A DNA stretch of 64,000 nt from Rotaria socialis (Eukaryota > Rotifera > Eurotatoria > Philodinida > Philodinidae): the NCBI GenBank assembly GCA_905331475.1, contig CAJNYU010000767.1:169274-233273 (forward strand), given 5' to 3'. The notes beneath the pieces were generated by a model, which saw nothing but the letters and a program-made list of their open reading frames with translations, did no database searches and was not told the origin of the DNA. Shown here piece by piece: positions 10,857-23,421 of this stretch. The position numbers were made by a program, and so were the translations under genes. Within the stretch, counting starts at the first letter, position 1. Each line of letters opens with the position of its first letter.

Positions 10857-13400
10857 GTCTTTCGATTTTTTCAATTATAATCTCTTGTGTGCAAAACCAA
10901 TAGGATACATTCTTGACAGTCATACTAAGCATAATTTTTCATGGATATTCCTATAGATTCTTTATGGACTCTTACAGTTTGCTCACAGTTTCAGAGACAC
11001 ATATGTACTAATCAGTATGCTATACAACAATTTGTTTTCTTACGCATTGATAGTGAAAAAGTTTATTATCTTCATATCAAACAATAGACCGACTAATAGC
11101 ATAATGTGTATTCGTTTCTGGCGTGTAACAGCTAAGATTAACTGTATTTTCAATCGGATCTTAATATTCCAGCTTATTCAATTATGATTTCCTTTTGATC
11201 CCGTGTTATATGAAAACCAAAAAAATCAAAAAAGGCATCGAAGACACATTGACTATTGTTAATAAATACAACCTGTGTCTTCAAGAGGGTTATCGAGAGC
11301 GGAAATATTAGATGATTGATTCATTTCAAGCTGTCACTACGTTTATTCACAGCTATATTCTAAGCACTATTCAGTTACAATACACAGAGTAACCGCATGA
11401 AAAATAGATTCATAACAATTATTAAAATCCTAGCTAGTCCTAACGAATAGATAACTTCTTCTAGAGTAAATGCTATGTCTACAGGGACATCAATAATATC
11501 CAGCAAAAAATAGATAGAAAATATAAAATTTGCATCTATTTCTTTACGAATTAAATAAAAAAAAAGTAAAATACTATATGTTTTTCTATTGATTTAGTGT
11601 TGTGAAAGTAAATGGAAACTGTCTTGCTAAACACTCTCACCCTACGATTGATAATAACTGTCTGTTCACTTAATCCTCTATTCTTCATATTTCTTCTCAC
11701 GTATATAAGCTTATGTTCTGTGTGAAATGGACACAACTGAAAGTAGGCGAAGTTAGCATCCTATTCCAGTAAAATCAGTCTAAATTCAGGTCAAGTATTT
11801 ATACATCTTACTTTATTTAACAAGAATAATCGAAACCAATATCGACAACATTCGTATGCATTGCGTAATACTCCTATAGTGTTTACCTATCACACAATAA
11901 TTCATCTAGTATGATGACGGAGTTAAAGAACGGAACCGATTCCCTTCTCTATTACAATAAAAAATAGTCTGTCATATAACAATAGTATGATGTAATGCGA
12001 TGCTTTGTGTTGCGTTGCGATGCGATGTTTCAGTTTTATCTAGGCTCTAAATTATGCTAACATATATGATAGCAACACAGTAATGCTATTTGTTTAATTA
12101 AATATTAGGAAAAGGAACACTTTAATAGCTATCCTATTTGTAGTTTTCATAACTTTTACATCTATTGAATATATAAATTGATACAGAATCAAATTTCACA
12201 TGGAAATACTCAAAATCTTATTCACGCTCATAGAACACTTGAAGTTATCTGTACTACAAAGATTACTTATGTATGACAACAAATAAGTAGAGTACAATTA
12301 TGAACAATAAAGAACATATAAATGCATGTATAAACAAAGTAATATACATATTAAAAATCATACGCATATTTATGATGGAAACAGTATCTACACTTATTGA
12401 ATCTAAAATATGAGTTCATAGCTAAAAAAGAAGAAGTGTATAATGAATGCCAAATAGGATTATATTTAAAAAAACAAGCTGACGTAACATGCAAAAATAC
12501 GATGTGAGAATGCACGGAATCTGTCTACATTGAACTGTTTTTAATTACTTCTAAACAGTGCAATAATTAATTACTAACAAATAGGAACCTTTTTCATAAT
12601 TAAATTTCAGATTTTTATTCGGCGCAGTAATGACTTGTAAGAAAAATTATAAAGTATTACACATATGCAGTGAACTCACGCTGATTTCAAAATCGTTTTA
12701 TACGTAGTTGTACATTATTGAGCTCACATAATTTTCTGTTAATAATAATCATAATTAATTTGTTGATGTTTTCTTTAAGTGAATGCTGATTTATTTAAAA
12801 AAGCAACAATATGTGTCTTTAATTTAAAAAAAGGAAAACTTTAGTTTCAGTTTGAAGAATGTAAGCAATAAAATAAAACCAGCTAGTTATCATGTTGATT
12901 GTGGATGTGAATGTGAATGCTAGTATTGATAAACAGACAATTAATAGCGGCAGGCAAAGTTATCTGAAGAACCATTTGAGTGGGTAAAAACTTTCATATG
13001 ATAATAGTAGCAATATACTCTCCCATTTTGATACATTCGCCATGTTCCACATTTCATAGCTCTAAACCTTGCCACCTGTGAATTTTTCAAAAAAAAAGGA
13101 TGGTGAAAATAGTTTACTTCTTGTAACAAGTATCATAATAATCTTTGTTATTTATTCGTCACCTAGTCTATAATTGACTTTATCACCTCGCTGTTTTCAA
13201 TGTCAACTAACGAAGTTGATTCTGAGGTAATGATAGTCCAAATTGATTTACCTACACATGACCGAAAAATATCGATATCATGTAACTACTGATGAAAGAG
13301 AAGCAGGCTTTCGTATTAAAATTTCACTCGTATCTAATAGGAAACTTGTGTCTTTTTAAGTAATTCAAAGAGCTGCCCTCGGTTTCAGAGAGAGAAAACG
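10857..13400. other. AT-rich intergenic spacer
   Basis: No coding sequence or RNA gene is recognised. The open frames are short, in AT-rich DNA, and show no family motif. A small degenerate gcgatgc/gttgcg repeat lies near 11998-12028. Nothing else stands out. Confidence 0.6.
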
Positions 13401-15741
13401 ATGTTTTCTATTGTATTTCTTCTTTGCATTCAATGGATTGTGATGACCATGGGACCGTTCACACCAAGACCAGATACATGGACGGCATCCGATGGACTCG
13501 GTTGGATTTTGCCTACACATCAGAAAGCGTGAAACAAGAAATCGAGTAAATTACGTAGATATCTTTTGTTTTTGTGGATAGATAATGAAGCTGGTGAAAA
13601 TTTGATAAATCCTCAATGATGTCTCCTTCATGAGTTTCATCATTAGGAAAAGCCATACTTAGACTATTACTTGATGGGCGACGATTTTGTTACTCGGAAA
13701 CACGCACAAATGATAGGAGATGCCGGTGTTGATACACTCATATTCGATGTAACCAATCCATATGCCTATGATAACATGTGGTCTAAAATTGGTGATATCT
13801 ATCAGAGACGTGCACAGGACATAATTTTTTCTCCTTTCCTTGCTTTTCCTGTTGCCCACCTTGGCCCTGGCGGGCGGGCGGCAGGACGCTACGTTAAAGT
13901 CATGCTCTGGTTAGCGTTACTGATTTATTCCCATTTTTCTAGTGACTGAAAACTAATTATGAGTCCACAGTTCGAACGCCAAACCCGGGCTGTTTTCGAT
14001 CCATGTAAGTATTAGTATTAGTAATATTAGGCGTAATTTATTTGACATCATTTTCAAATACACTTTAAATTATCACTAATTAATAAATACAATAAAATAG
14101 AAAAATATCTTAACTTACGCGACAAAAAAGAATATGAACAAGATTGATTGTAGCATGAATGTGATAACTTAAACCTGATACTATTTAAAGAAATAATAAC
14201 AAATAGGCAGTGTTTTACCACAAAATAAATAAAAAGGAAAATGCACAAAAACAAGTTCCTACCAGGGACGTGCACAGGACATACTTTTTTCTCCTGTCCT
14301 TGCCTGTCCTCTTGGCTACCTTGGCCCTGGCGGGCGGCAGGACAGGACAAAAATCTAAATCTCATATTGTCCTATAGAACAGGACAGGGCAGGGCAGGAC
14401 ATAACACCAGGAGAACAAGACCGTCCTGCCCTGTGCACGTCTCTAATATCTATAAGGATATGCGATGGAAAAATATTCGTACACCACAATTTTGTTTTAT
14501 TATTTGGTCAAATAGTCAAAAAACTGTTGAATATCTTTATCCGAATCTCTATCGACAAAATCGTTATAACAATTTGTGGCTTCGTTGGAATGGTAAACCA
14601 CTTATTTTGGCCGATTCCAGTAGTCTTAATTCTGAAAGGCGTAATTTCTTTGCGATTCGCACGTCTTGAGCATGGACACAAGGTCAAAGTTGGTATGGTG
14701 ACGGTCGAGGAAAATGACCTTGGATCGACAATTATCTGCAAGGTTGTGGTCTCAACGAGCAAGGTCAACTCGAACAGACATGTGTGACAATTGCTGGTCA
14801 TCCGGTATCGGATATTGGTCGCACATTCGATGGCACATCACATGCGCAACCTAATCAAGTCGATTCACCCTCAGGAAAATATTTTTCTCAGCAATGGGAA
14901 CATGCTCTTCAAATGGATCCAGCATTCATATTTGTAACAGGATTCAATGAATGGATTGCGCAATGTTTCCTACAAACCAATTCGTCAATGCCATTTCTTG
15001 GCAAAACATGGGCAGTTTAACACGAGTTGTTTCGTCGATCAATTCAATCAAGAATACTCGTGTGATGCTGAACCAATGGCAGGAGAACACGGTGACAATT
15101 ATTGTTATCAACTTGTGCATTATATTCGCCGTTTCCAAGGTATGGAATCATTGGAAGCTCTATCGCCTCCAAAGACAATTATTATCAATCAAGATTTTGC
15201 ACAATGCCATGGCGTGGCACCGTTCTATCTTGATGATTTGTTCGATATACCATCACGCAGTCATCCCCGATACGGAAATCAAGGTGGTCAATTTACCGAT
15301 ACTACAGAAAGGAATCATTTGGCAGTAATGCAAGTAGCACGAGATACCAAATTTGTCTACTTTTATGCACGTGCACGTGAACCGTGGGTAAAAGGTAATG
15401 TGTTTAATTGGATATTACTCAATATCGATAATAGCTATGAGGCAGGATGGCGTCGATTTTGATTATGTCGTTGATATCGGTACTGGTGAATTAAGAAAAA
15501 GTGCAGGTTTTCCGAGGCAATGGGAATATTATGCATCCATTAAAGTCGTCAATAATGGCAATAATGAATTACATTTTAGTCTACTGTATCAAATGCTTAA
15601 TATTGGGGTCCTATAATGATCTTACGATTTAAGTGGCTTTCTGCTGATCGGTTGTATTCAACGGATCCACTCAATTTTATTGACAAAGGGGATGCAGCAC
15701 CAAATGGAAGATTTACCTATATCTATTCTGTAAACATATAA
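13401..15741 (+). pseudogene. Secreted glycoside-hydrolase-like protein, broken by MITE, stops and frameshifts
   Basis: The frame opens at 13401 with a hydrophobic leader (MFSIVFLLCIQWIVMTMG) that looks like a signal peptide, followed by PRPDTWTASDGLG. Later conserved-looking segments are RKHAQMIGDAGVDTLIFDVTN, WNGKPLI, HPVSDIGRTFDG, FVTGFNEWIAQ, FVDQFNQEYS and APNGRF. Together they suggest a TIM-barrel glycosidase-like enzyme, perhaps near families GH71/GH99. I cannot fix the family. Damage: frame breaks and stops at about 13505-13650, a hAT-type MITE at 13803-14445, in-frame TGA at about 14666 and 14716, and frameshifts near 15015 and 15445. The frame after 15445 also has stops near 15615, before the last recognisable segment ends at 15741. 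Bdelloids are known to have acquired many carbohydrate-active enzymes from non-animals, so foreign origin is possible but not shown. Confidence 0.7.
13803..14445. mobile_element. hAT-type non-autonomous element (MITE) with 8-bp target duplication
   Basis: Terminal inverted repeats are agagacgtgcacagg at 13804-13818 and its exact complement at 14430-14444. They are flanked by the 8-bp direct repeat atatctat at 13795-13802 and 14446-14453. An 8-bp duplication and C/TAGAG ends fit the hAT superfamily. A second copy of the left end (cagggacgtgcacagg) begins at 14263, so the insert is a composite of two left ends, or a shorter copy nested in a longer one. The ends are rich in cctggcgggcggcaggac-type sequence. 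There is no transposase. Removing the insert and one duplication restores the pseudogene frame at this point. Confidence 0.88.
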
Positions 15742-16502
15742 ATAAATGATGTTAATGAAGATAACACATGGCATTTTATTTATTGTGTCAATCAGAAGGA
15801 AAAGTCATCAGAATGAATGAAAACTCAGAATCTGTTTGAGTAGCGATCATAATTACATCTTGATGTTCTCTGCAAAGCATAAGTAGAGATAGTTAAGATT
15901 ATACTGAGTTCGATAAGCGCTACTTTTCCTTTAGAAATTTGTCTATGCACCAAAACCCTTTTCAAGATCTGAAATATGAAACAGTAGCACGGTCTGATTA
16001 AATTCTTCAACATCAATTCTACATTTCTCTATTCGCATTTCCTACAGAATTGATTCCTATTATCACCAAACAAGTAGAATTTTTTAGAAAAATTTCAAGT
16101 TTTCTATAAGTTTAGAATCAATAGTTATTATGATCTTAGGAAAAGTTTTACGAATTCTTTAGAGAAACGTACTTCAATATACTACTCGATGTTTTAATTT
16201 AATCGTGATCAAAACTGAATCTCCAAATAGCAATCAGATTACCCTATTTCAGTTTAAATGTTTTCAAGTCATGATCTACTACACATCGATATAAATTCTT
16301 CACAACAGAAATTTTTTATACTTAGTGATTATATAGTTATACATAGATTTGACGAATTTATGGTTCACTAAAATATGTATTATTAAAATATGAATAGTAT
16401 GCTAGTTGAAATTATGTGTGAAGAGTTTGCATATGAGCGAAAGCGAAAGTGAAAGTGAAAGTGAAAGCAAGAATATATAAGAATAAAATGTTTTCATCAG
16501 TA
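15742..16502. other. Intergenic spacer between pseudogene and nucleoredoxin-like gene
   Basis: AT-rich DNA between two convergent genes. Apart from the hexanucleotide repeat at 16437-16470 I see nothing structured and no coding sequence. Confidence 0.6.
16437..16470. repeat. Short gaaagt/gaaagc microsatellite
   Basis: About five units of a six-base repeat (gcgaaa, then gtgaaa three times, ending gcaag). It lies about 35 bases downstream of the minus-strand stop codon at 16503, probably in the 3'UTR or just past it. Confidence 0.8.
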
Positions 16503-18477
16503 TTAATCATCAGCGGGTTGCGGTATAAGTTCTAATGGATGATCGTGACCTTTCTTTTCACAAGCTGAGCAGAGATCATAATTACCGCATGTCGAACAAT
16601 AATAACGTTGGCCGATCAGAGGGGACATTTCGCATCTATCACAATAGACACCCGACCATTCGAATTCAGTTGCCGGTAGAGGAGGCAATTTTTCTCCTTG
16701 TGCCCATGCTTTCAGAGCTTCAACTCCTTTACTTAAAACATAATTACGACCACGACGAGTCATAATGGTTCCATCGGCTTTAATAATCATCAATGATGGC
16801 ATGGCTAGAGTAAATGAAACTGCTAATAAGAATTTTAAAAAAAAGAAGATTGTACTGACGCGGATATTGAAAATATTCTACCAGTGCAGCTTCAGTATTG
16901 AACGGAAAAACAGGCCATGCCATTTGAGCACGATATTTGTTAAACGATTCTTCATTGTTATCTCTTGATACAAAAACTAATTGAAATGGATGTTCGCTCG
17001 CGTGTGCTTCTAGATAGTATTGGGCTAATGTTGATGTCATATCACGATCTGGCGGACATCGATCAGCAGAGAAATATATACCAATAGTTTTGGGAGTATT
17101 TTCCCATAGTGTTTTTGTTTCAATTCGTTCATCATGTGTTGGGCCAAGTAGATGAGGTACTGAAGCAAATATTTGTTCAAATGAGTATTGTTTTCCAGGT
17201 ATAAGATACTCCACAATACTATGTTGATGCGTATATTTGCAAATGCAATCGTTACACAAGTTTATTTCGCAATCCCGATGAGGACAACCATAACGTACTC
17301 CGGCAATGGGATACATGTGACATAAAGTGCATGAGACACCGTTCCACACATGTTCACCTTCATTTGGTGGACGCGTCCAGAAGAGACGTTTCCCTTGTGA
17401 CCACAATCGCACAGCTTCATCAGATGCTGATTGCACTTCTTCAACGCCGTCAACAGTAAGAACATCACATGCTGGCGTGAGAACAACCAAACATGGAATG
17501 CCACCAACTTCAAATTTTTCGCCTAATGATTTAGAACGAGCACGATCTAAACTAGAGATTCATGGTCAAATTTATCGTTTGTTTTTAAAATGGTAAACAG
17601 TTTCTTTATTCAGCTTCCTTATTTCATATTATGTATCTTTTATAAATTACGATCGCTTTTATTTAGAACCTATCAACGGTTTTTAAAGAAAAAAACACGT
17701 ATTAAAATATTTTTAGAAAAACGGCACGTACTATAATGATTCAATATTCATGAGAATTATACTAAAATATCCTTGTGATTATTTTAGGCCCCTATATCTC
17801 TAATTTCAAAAAATGACGAACTTCTTTGAAATTTGTCATTTTAAACGATATTTTTGTGCAATCCATATGTCAGTTGTCCGATTTGGACACTTTCATTTAG
17901 TGTTTGAAAAAGTTCTTTTCCTGAGCTTCAATTCGCAAAAACATTCTGTTGCAGAAAGATCAATTTTGGATCCGTACGATAAGAAAGAAACAAACAAAAA
18001 CACGTGTCGAACTACATAAATGTTGTTTTGCATCATATTATAGTGTCCGAAACTTTCATCTCTTCATCTCGTTCGGGTACCGTTTTCTTCGTTTCTACCT
18101 CTTTCTCTCTTCATGTACTACTTTATAAGTAGAAAACAAACATACCAGAGAATGGCAATGCTTTCCATGGCATATCTTTAAAATAATCATCGAAACTATT
18201 CTGATCTTCATCACACGAAATAAAGACAACATCCAATTTATCTTGCAGTTCAGATTGAACTTTTTTGTAGATTTCAGCTAGTTTTGGTGTGAAATTGCGG
18301 CAGGGTGGACACCAATGAGCTCTGAAAGAAATGATACAAATAATTGAAAAATAACAATTTTACTAACGAAAAATAGAGTGCTACAGTTTTGCCATCTAGC
18401 TGTTTCGTTAAAAATTGATTTGACTCGTCGTGTTTGAGCAAATGCTCCCCGAGCAATTCGTTCCAATTTGCTGCCAT
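16503..18477 (-). CDS. Nucleoredoxin-like protein with two thioredoxin folds and two zinc fingers
   Basis: Four exons give an unbroken frame of 424 residues: 18477-18368, 18321-18146, 17546-16860 and 16804-16503, all with GT-AG junctions in matching phase. The N-terminal thioredoxin-like domain has the redox motif WCPPC at the start of exon 2, followed by RNFTPKLAEIY and DVVFISCDED, typical of nucleoredoxin and tryparedoxin. A Cys-rich zinc finger (CTLC...CPHRDC...CNDC) follows. The second thioredoxin fold has the pattern RCPPDRDMT, so one active-site cysteine is replaced by Asp. A ZZ-type finger (YCDRC...CSTC...CSAC, then HDH) ends the protein. Nucleoredoxins reduce disulfides on signalling and oxidised proteins in cytosol or nucleus. 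The second fold is probably redox-dead or structural. Intron 2 is 599 bp. Confidence 0.85.
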
Positions 18478-19129
18478 TTGTTTACCGTGTAGAATGAAGT
18501 TAAAGAAAAATTGGTGTAGCTTCTATATACGACATAAAAATTTTGTGTGAAATGTTTTAGCGGCAGGATGAAAACAAACATGAATCAGTACGATTGTTGC
18601 TTTATTATTCATTTTTTACTATGCGTTTCTCATCTCACAATTTTAAGAGACTACAATGAGTATTTTTGCTTGTTGTGCAAGAAAATGAATAATCCGTTAG
18701 ATGAGATACTTGTATCTTCTCATTTGCGAACATAAAATCGAAAATGTTAAATTTTCGTTTTTTATTTATTAAACATTAATTGAGAACAATTTTAATAAAA
18801 TTGACATCTTCAGTTTTGCTAGTAACTATCTGCAATTTGTAGAGTTGCGTAAATATTGAATTTCATTATTTGTATTGAATAAACTGTAATATATAGAGCA
18901 CGCTAAACTATTGTGTTGGTTTTTTGTTAATTAAAATGTAATTTATGAGATTCAGTAGAGAAAAATACTGCTATCAATATCATGATCTATTTCTCTGCGG
19001 TTCATCATACAATCTATAAGGTATAGTCAAGATCTATTTACACTGTCATTCGAATATTTTTTATATCAATTGTTTTTTTGTCATTTTGACGATCTTCGCT
19101 CGTTTATTATGACTAAAAATTCGGCAAGA

Positions 19130-19455
19130 AAGAAACAATAGAAATAGAACTAGATAATACTCATCTTACCTTTGACGCAACCTCCTTTATTTCAATCCAT
19201 TATTTTTGCCCTTGCTCGTATTTTAGCACTAATATTTCATGAGTAAGAATTGAAAAAGCACGACTCAATATGCATTTCTACTTTGATTTGAAAAATTATC
19301 ATCTAGGCCAAATTGAACTCTATACCATATTTGCATTATAATCATTAATTGATCCAAAAAGAAAAAAAAAGATAGAATTAAACTATATAATACGCATTTT
19401 AACTTTGACTCAGCTTCTTTTTACGTAGACCCATTTTTTTGCTCTTGCTCGTCTT
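19130..19455. repeat. Diverged tandem duplication, about 230-bp spacing
   Basis: The stretch from aagaaagaaacaatag (about 19130) to cttgctcgtattt resembles 19355-19455 (aaagaaaaaaaaagatag to cttgctcgtcttt). The order of motifs actagataatac, ctttgac, ttttt and gctcttgctcg is the same, with many substitutions. Confidence 0.5.
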
Positions 19456-19965
19456 TGTAATAACCCCACCCCCATATTAGAAGCCCCCTCAAGAGAGGTC
19501 GATATGAAAACGGATTAGAAGCACTGGGCTTGTATTTATTGAATAATACATTTTTTTTGGTCTCTCAAGATAAAATTTCACAGATTTTCGTGAGATTATT
19601 TGAACGTATCGCAAAAGAAATAGTCAAGTTTATTGAAATAATGACTCTCTTACAAGGGGAAACAGCTGAAATCTGATTTTTCTTATTTTCTGGATATAAA
19701 ATCAATTGATTCAAAATTTGAAAAAATAAAAAGAGTGAAAAATACTACCAAAAACTTAAAAGATTTAAAAATTCAAGATTTTTTCACTTAGCTAGATCGA
19801 GTCATTGATTTTTTTTATTTTCTCTGACTTTTTTTAAACTTCTGTCTGAAAATCGCATTAGTAGCCCTCCCTTAATAGAAGCCCCCTTAAAAAATTTTGC
19901 GCGGTTGACAAAATAGAAGCCCCCGGGGGCTTCTATTATGGGGAAGGGGGAGGGAGTTGCTATAT
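19452..19965. mobile_element. Possible small DNA element with C-rich inverted ends
   Basis: The left side reads taataaccccaccccc then attagaagccccctc. The right side, read in reverse complement, gives ctccctcccccttcccc then ataatagaagcccccggg. A further attagtagccctccctt / aatagaagccccctt motif lies at about 19858-19892, and the right end contains a 24-bp palindrome around cccccggggg. This symmetry suggests a miniature inverted-repeat element of about 500 bp. No target duplication was found, so the boundaries are approximate. Confidence 0.45.
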
Positions 19966-20189
19966 ATTCATTATTCATGAGAGAATTAGATTATTATTGA
20001 TCTTCATATCCACATATTTCTAGAAATCAACTGAACTATGTGGTGATAAAATATATTCGTCATTAGCAAAGTATATGCTCTACGTATTCAATCAAATCTT
20101 TTAAAGCAATGAACTCTATACTAGAAAAAAACGTGTTACTAAGAAAATGAACTAATTTTCTTTACAAGAACTCTCTTCAATTCTAAAAA

Positions 20190-20340
20190 ATTCCGTCTTC
20201 TACAAATTGCAGCAATGTTTTAGAACTGAAAAGCTTTCTATTGTCAAAAACTTACGTCCTCCGCAAATAGCAGCAACTATTTAAACTTCAAAAACTTTTT
20301 ATCATAAAAAAGCTTACGTCCACTAGAAATTGCAGTAAAC
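20190..20340. repeat. Tandem repeat, three diverged units of about 62 bp
   Basis: Units begin with cgtc at 20194, 20255 and 20317. Each continues with an aaattgcagcaa-like motif, then an aactgaaaagct- or cttcaaaaact-like stretch. Confidence 0.6.
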
Positions 20341-21281
20341 TTAGTTAAGTCAAAATAACTTTTTAAAATCGCTTTTTGGAATAAAATAATACTAGTCAAA
20401 TTTAAATCAAACGAAATTTTTCTTTCAAACTTAATTTTAAATTTAAATCGTTTTGAAAAAAATCGAAATAATAAACTTTAAAATCAAACGAAATTGTAAT
20501 GGTAAATTTAGTTAAATCTATTCTCTTTATGTTCGCAAATGAGAAGTAGCCGATATACTAACATCATTCTGTTTTTGATTGTCTTCACTGTTTCGTTCTT
20601 AAAAACAATTTCCGTCGGAAAAAGTATTCTTGGTTAAAATTTCTGTAAGAAATAGTGTTCAGAGATATAATTCTATGAAGAAAAAAATCTTTCATCAATA
20701 AACTGCTGTCATTAACACATGCATAACTCTTGATGATTATATTTATCATGCACGTCGTAAGCATATAGATGTGTCTATGCGTGGAGAAAAATCGTGGTTG
20801 GACAGAGCAGTTTCTTTTCAGAAACGATACGCATCGTTGTATTAAAGAACAGAATTCGATGGATTATTCGTTTTTTTGCGAAAAGTTTACACTAAATTAA
20901 AATATGTCGTATATATGTGTTGCGAATAATAGTATCGCAGGTTCACTGTCGAAAATATGTCGTAACAGAAAGTGCTGCTAAAAATGTTGTCTCGTTCTGT
21001 GTGTCGACTATCGATTCACCCTTCCCTCTTGCGTAACAGGCCCTATATAGAGAACTCGATTGAACATACGAAGGTTATGTATTTTCAGCAATGAAACTGT
21101 TCAATAGACCAAAATCGAAAAAATCGATCATCATCTTTTTGATAAAAATAAAAAGAATTCAGGCTAGTGGGTTCAAAAAACTGATTTCAGAACGTGTCGC
21201 ATGTGTCATACAAAACGTGTTGCGCCATCGCTGGAGATAATATATCGCAACGAGCACCTGATGTCGTACTCGAACGTGTCG

Positions 21282-21944
21282 TACAGTCAATGTTCCTAAC
21301 AACAACAGTTATTTCAGGGGTCTTCTTAGTTTTCTTTGTAACTAGATGATTGTCTATGAAAAGTTATACTTTTTAATATTTTTGGGCAGAAAAATATTTT
21401 CTAGATCGAACCCAAAAAATCAATTTTCAATCATCAAAATTGACCGAGTAATTATCGGTAGAATCTAAGAAATTGAATTTGTTGTTATTAGGGCGCTAGT
21501 TCCTAATAACAACATACGAGCGAAAAACTGTTCCTAATAACAAAGGCCAGCGAAGAACAAGGAAAAAATAAATAAATAAGTAAAACGCATGATTTTGCTA
21601 CCTCAAGTTCAAGATTGTGATATACTCCTGGAACAGCAAATGTTCCTTACCTTTTGATGTATATTTATCTCAAGGTTCGGATTTTTATCAATTAAATAGA
21701 GAAAGTTTTAAATTTTAAAAAATGTTAATTTTGTTGTTATTAGGAACAGTGATCCAAATAACAACAGCTAGCAAAAATTGTTCCTAATAACAACATCCTA
21801 TGAAAAATACATAGAAATTAATTTTTTTTACTAAATAGAGTGTTTCCATCCTTAAACATGAATTCTTTTTTGTGCGTCTGTCACCAAAAATATTTTATAC
21901 ATTACTAACCTGTAAATGCCCAACGGTTCTAGTGAAAGGAAGTC
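21282..21944. repeat. Left arm of 660-bp inverted repeat
   Basis: It pairs with 22750-23421 in reverse complement with high identity. The arm contains several copies of gttcctaataacaac and its complement, spaced irregularly. Shared landmarks include tctatgaaaagttatac, cgagtaattatcggtaga and gtgcgtctgtcacc. Confidence 0.88.
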
Positions 21945-22749
21945 TTTTTTACTGTATTTTTATTACTTCAGCGATTTCATACAATATTGAATGTGTTATT
22001 ATATGCAAAAACAAATAATTTCTCAATGATATATGTTTTTTTAGTTCAATTTTCATATTTTTTAAATTATTCTCACATTTGAAAAAAAAGTCGCTTTAAT
22101 TAGATAGTTTTGATTCATGATTGTACCCTAGATAAGCATGCGAAAATTCACTGAAATCAATCGAGGATATAATTAGTGCATTATAAATCCTATAATTATA
22201 TCAACATTGTATTGTATTTTTACTAATTAATATACTTTTATTGAACTAAAGTAAGTAACATTACTCAGTTTCTATATGACCGGTTGAAATGTTTTATAAT
22301 TGTCATTTTTGAAAAAGTAATTGTTCTCTTCATTCTCTTCTTCGAATGATATTGATTGTAATTATAACTGTCGTGAACCTATTTGCAAAAACATGTAATT
22401 TATTTTATATAACCTTTTGAAAAAAATAATAAAAAGAACTTAACGGAACAACAGTAATGAATTTCGTTCAAATAAATCAACTTTATTCTCTAAAACTAAA
22501 GTTTTTGTGAAATTCACTTTTCTCAAATGCTTTTATTAAATTTAGGCGAGAGATTAATTATTTAAAACGCTTTAATAAGATATACAGGAGTTTAACTTGC
22601 ATAACTATATGATAAGAAAAATATATGAATATATCGCAAACTGCTATACTATCAAATGAAATGCACACGAGATTGAGTAAGCTTAAGTTAGATAGCCCAC
22701 CACTTGTTAGCAACATTAGTTTTCAACTTATGCCATTATCATAAAAAAG

Positions 22750-23421
22750 AAAACTTCGTTTTACTAGAACCGCTCGATATTTACAGGTTATTAATGTATA
22801 AATATTTTTGGTGACAGACGCACAAAGAGGAATTCATGCTCAACCATGGAAAAACTCCATTTAGTAAAAAAAATTATTTTCTATGTATTTTTCACTTGTG
22901 TGTTGTTATTAGGAACAATTTTTTGCTAGCTGCTGTTATTTGGATCAGTGCTCCTAATAACAACAAAATTAACATTTTTAAAAATTTAATAACTTTCTCA
23001 ATCTAATTGATAAAAATCCGAACCTTGAGATAAATATACATCAAAAGGTAAGGAACATTTGCTGTTCCAGGAGTATATCAACATTTTGAAATTCAGATAG
23101 CAAAATCATGCGTTTCATCAATTTTTTTATTTTTTGCTTGTTCTTCGCTGGCGGTTGTTATTAGCAACATTTTTTCGCTTGTATGTTGTTATTAGGAACT
23201 AGCCCCGTAATAACAACAAATTCAATTTCTTAGATTCTACCGATAATTACTCGGTCAATTTTGGTGATTGAAAATTGATTTTTTGGGTTCGATCTAGAAA
23301 ATATTTTTCTGCCCAAAATTATTAAAAAGTATAACTTTTCATAGACAATCATCTAGTTACAAAGAAAACTAAGGAGACCCCTGAAATGACTGTTGTTATT
23401 AGGAACTTTGATTGTACATTG
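22750..23421. repeat. Right arm of 660-bp inverted repeat
   Basis: Reverse complement of 21282-21944, with point changes and small indels. The 800 bp between the arms is AT-rich with no coding sequence. Confidence 0.88.

Larger units (their letters stand above)
18478..20889. other. AT-rich spacer with several diverged repeats
   Basis: No gene is recognised. It contains a two-unit tandem duplication (19130-19455), an element with C-rich inverted ends (19452-19965) and a three-unit tandem repeat (20190-20340), each listed separately. Near 20836 the first copy of a dispersed backbone repeat begins. Confidence 0.6.

Noticed and set aside
13671-13949. 92-residue plus-strand frame as a separate gene
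   Set aside because: It is a piece of the glycosidase-like pseudogene reading into the hAT MITE.
14241-14669. 142-residue frame as an independent gene
   Set aside because: Its first part is MITE sequence and its second part belongs to the interrupted pseudogene.
14666-14718. TGA read as Trp, i.e. an altered genetic code
   Set aside because: The same gene has other stops, frameshifts and an insertion, and neighbouring intact genes use TGG for Trp.
20190-20340. Regularly spaced repeat as a possible CRISPR array
   Set aside because: Only three diverged units with no distinct spacers, in eukaryotic DNA.
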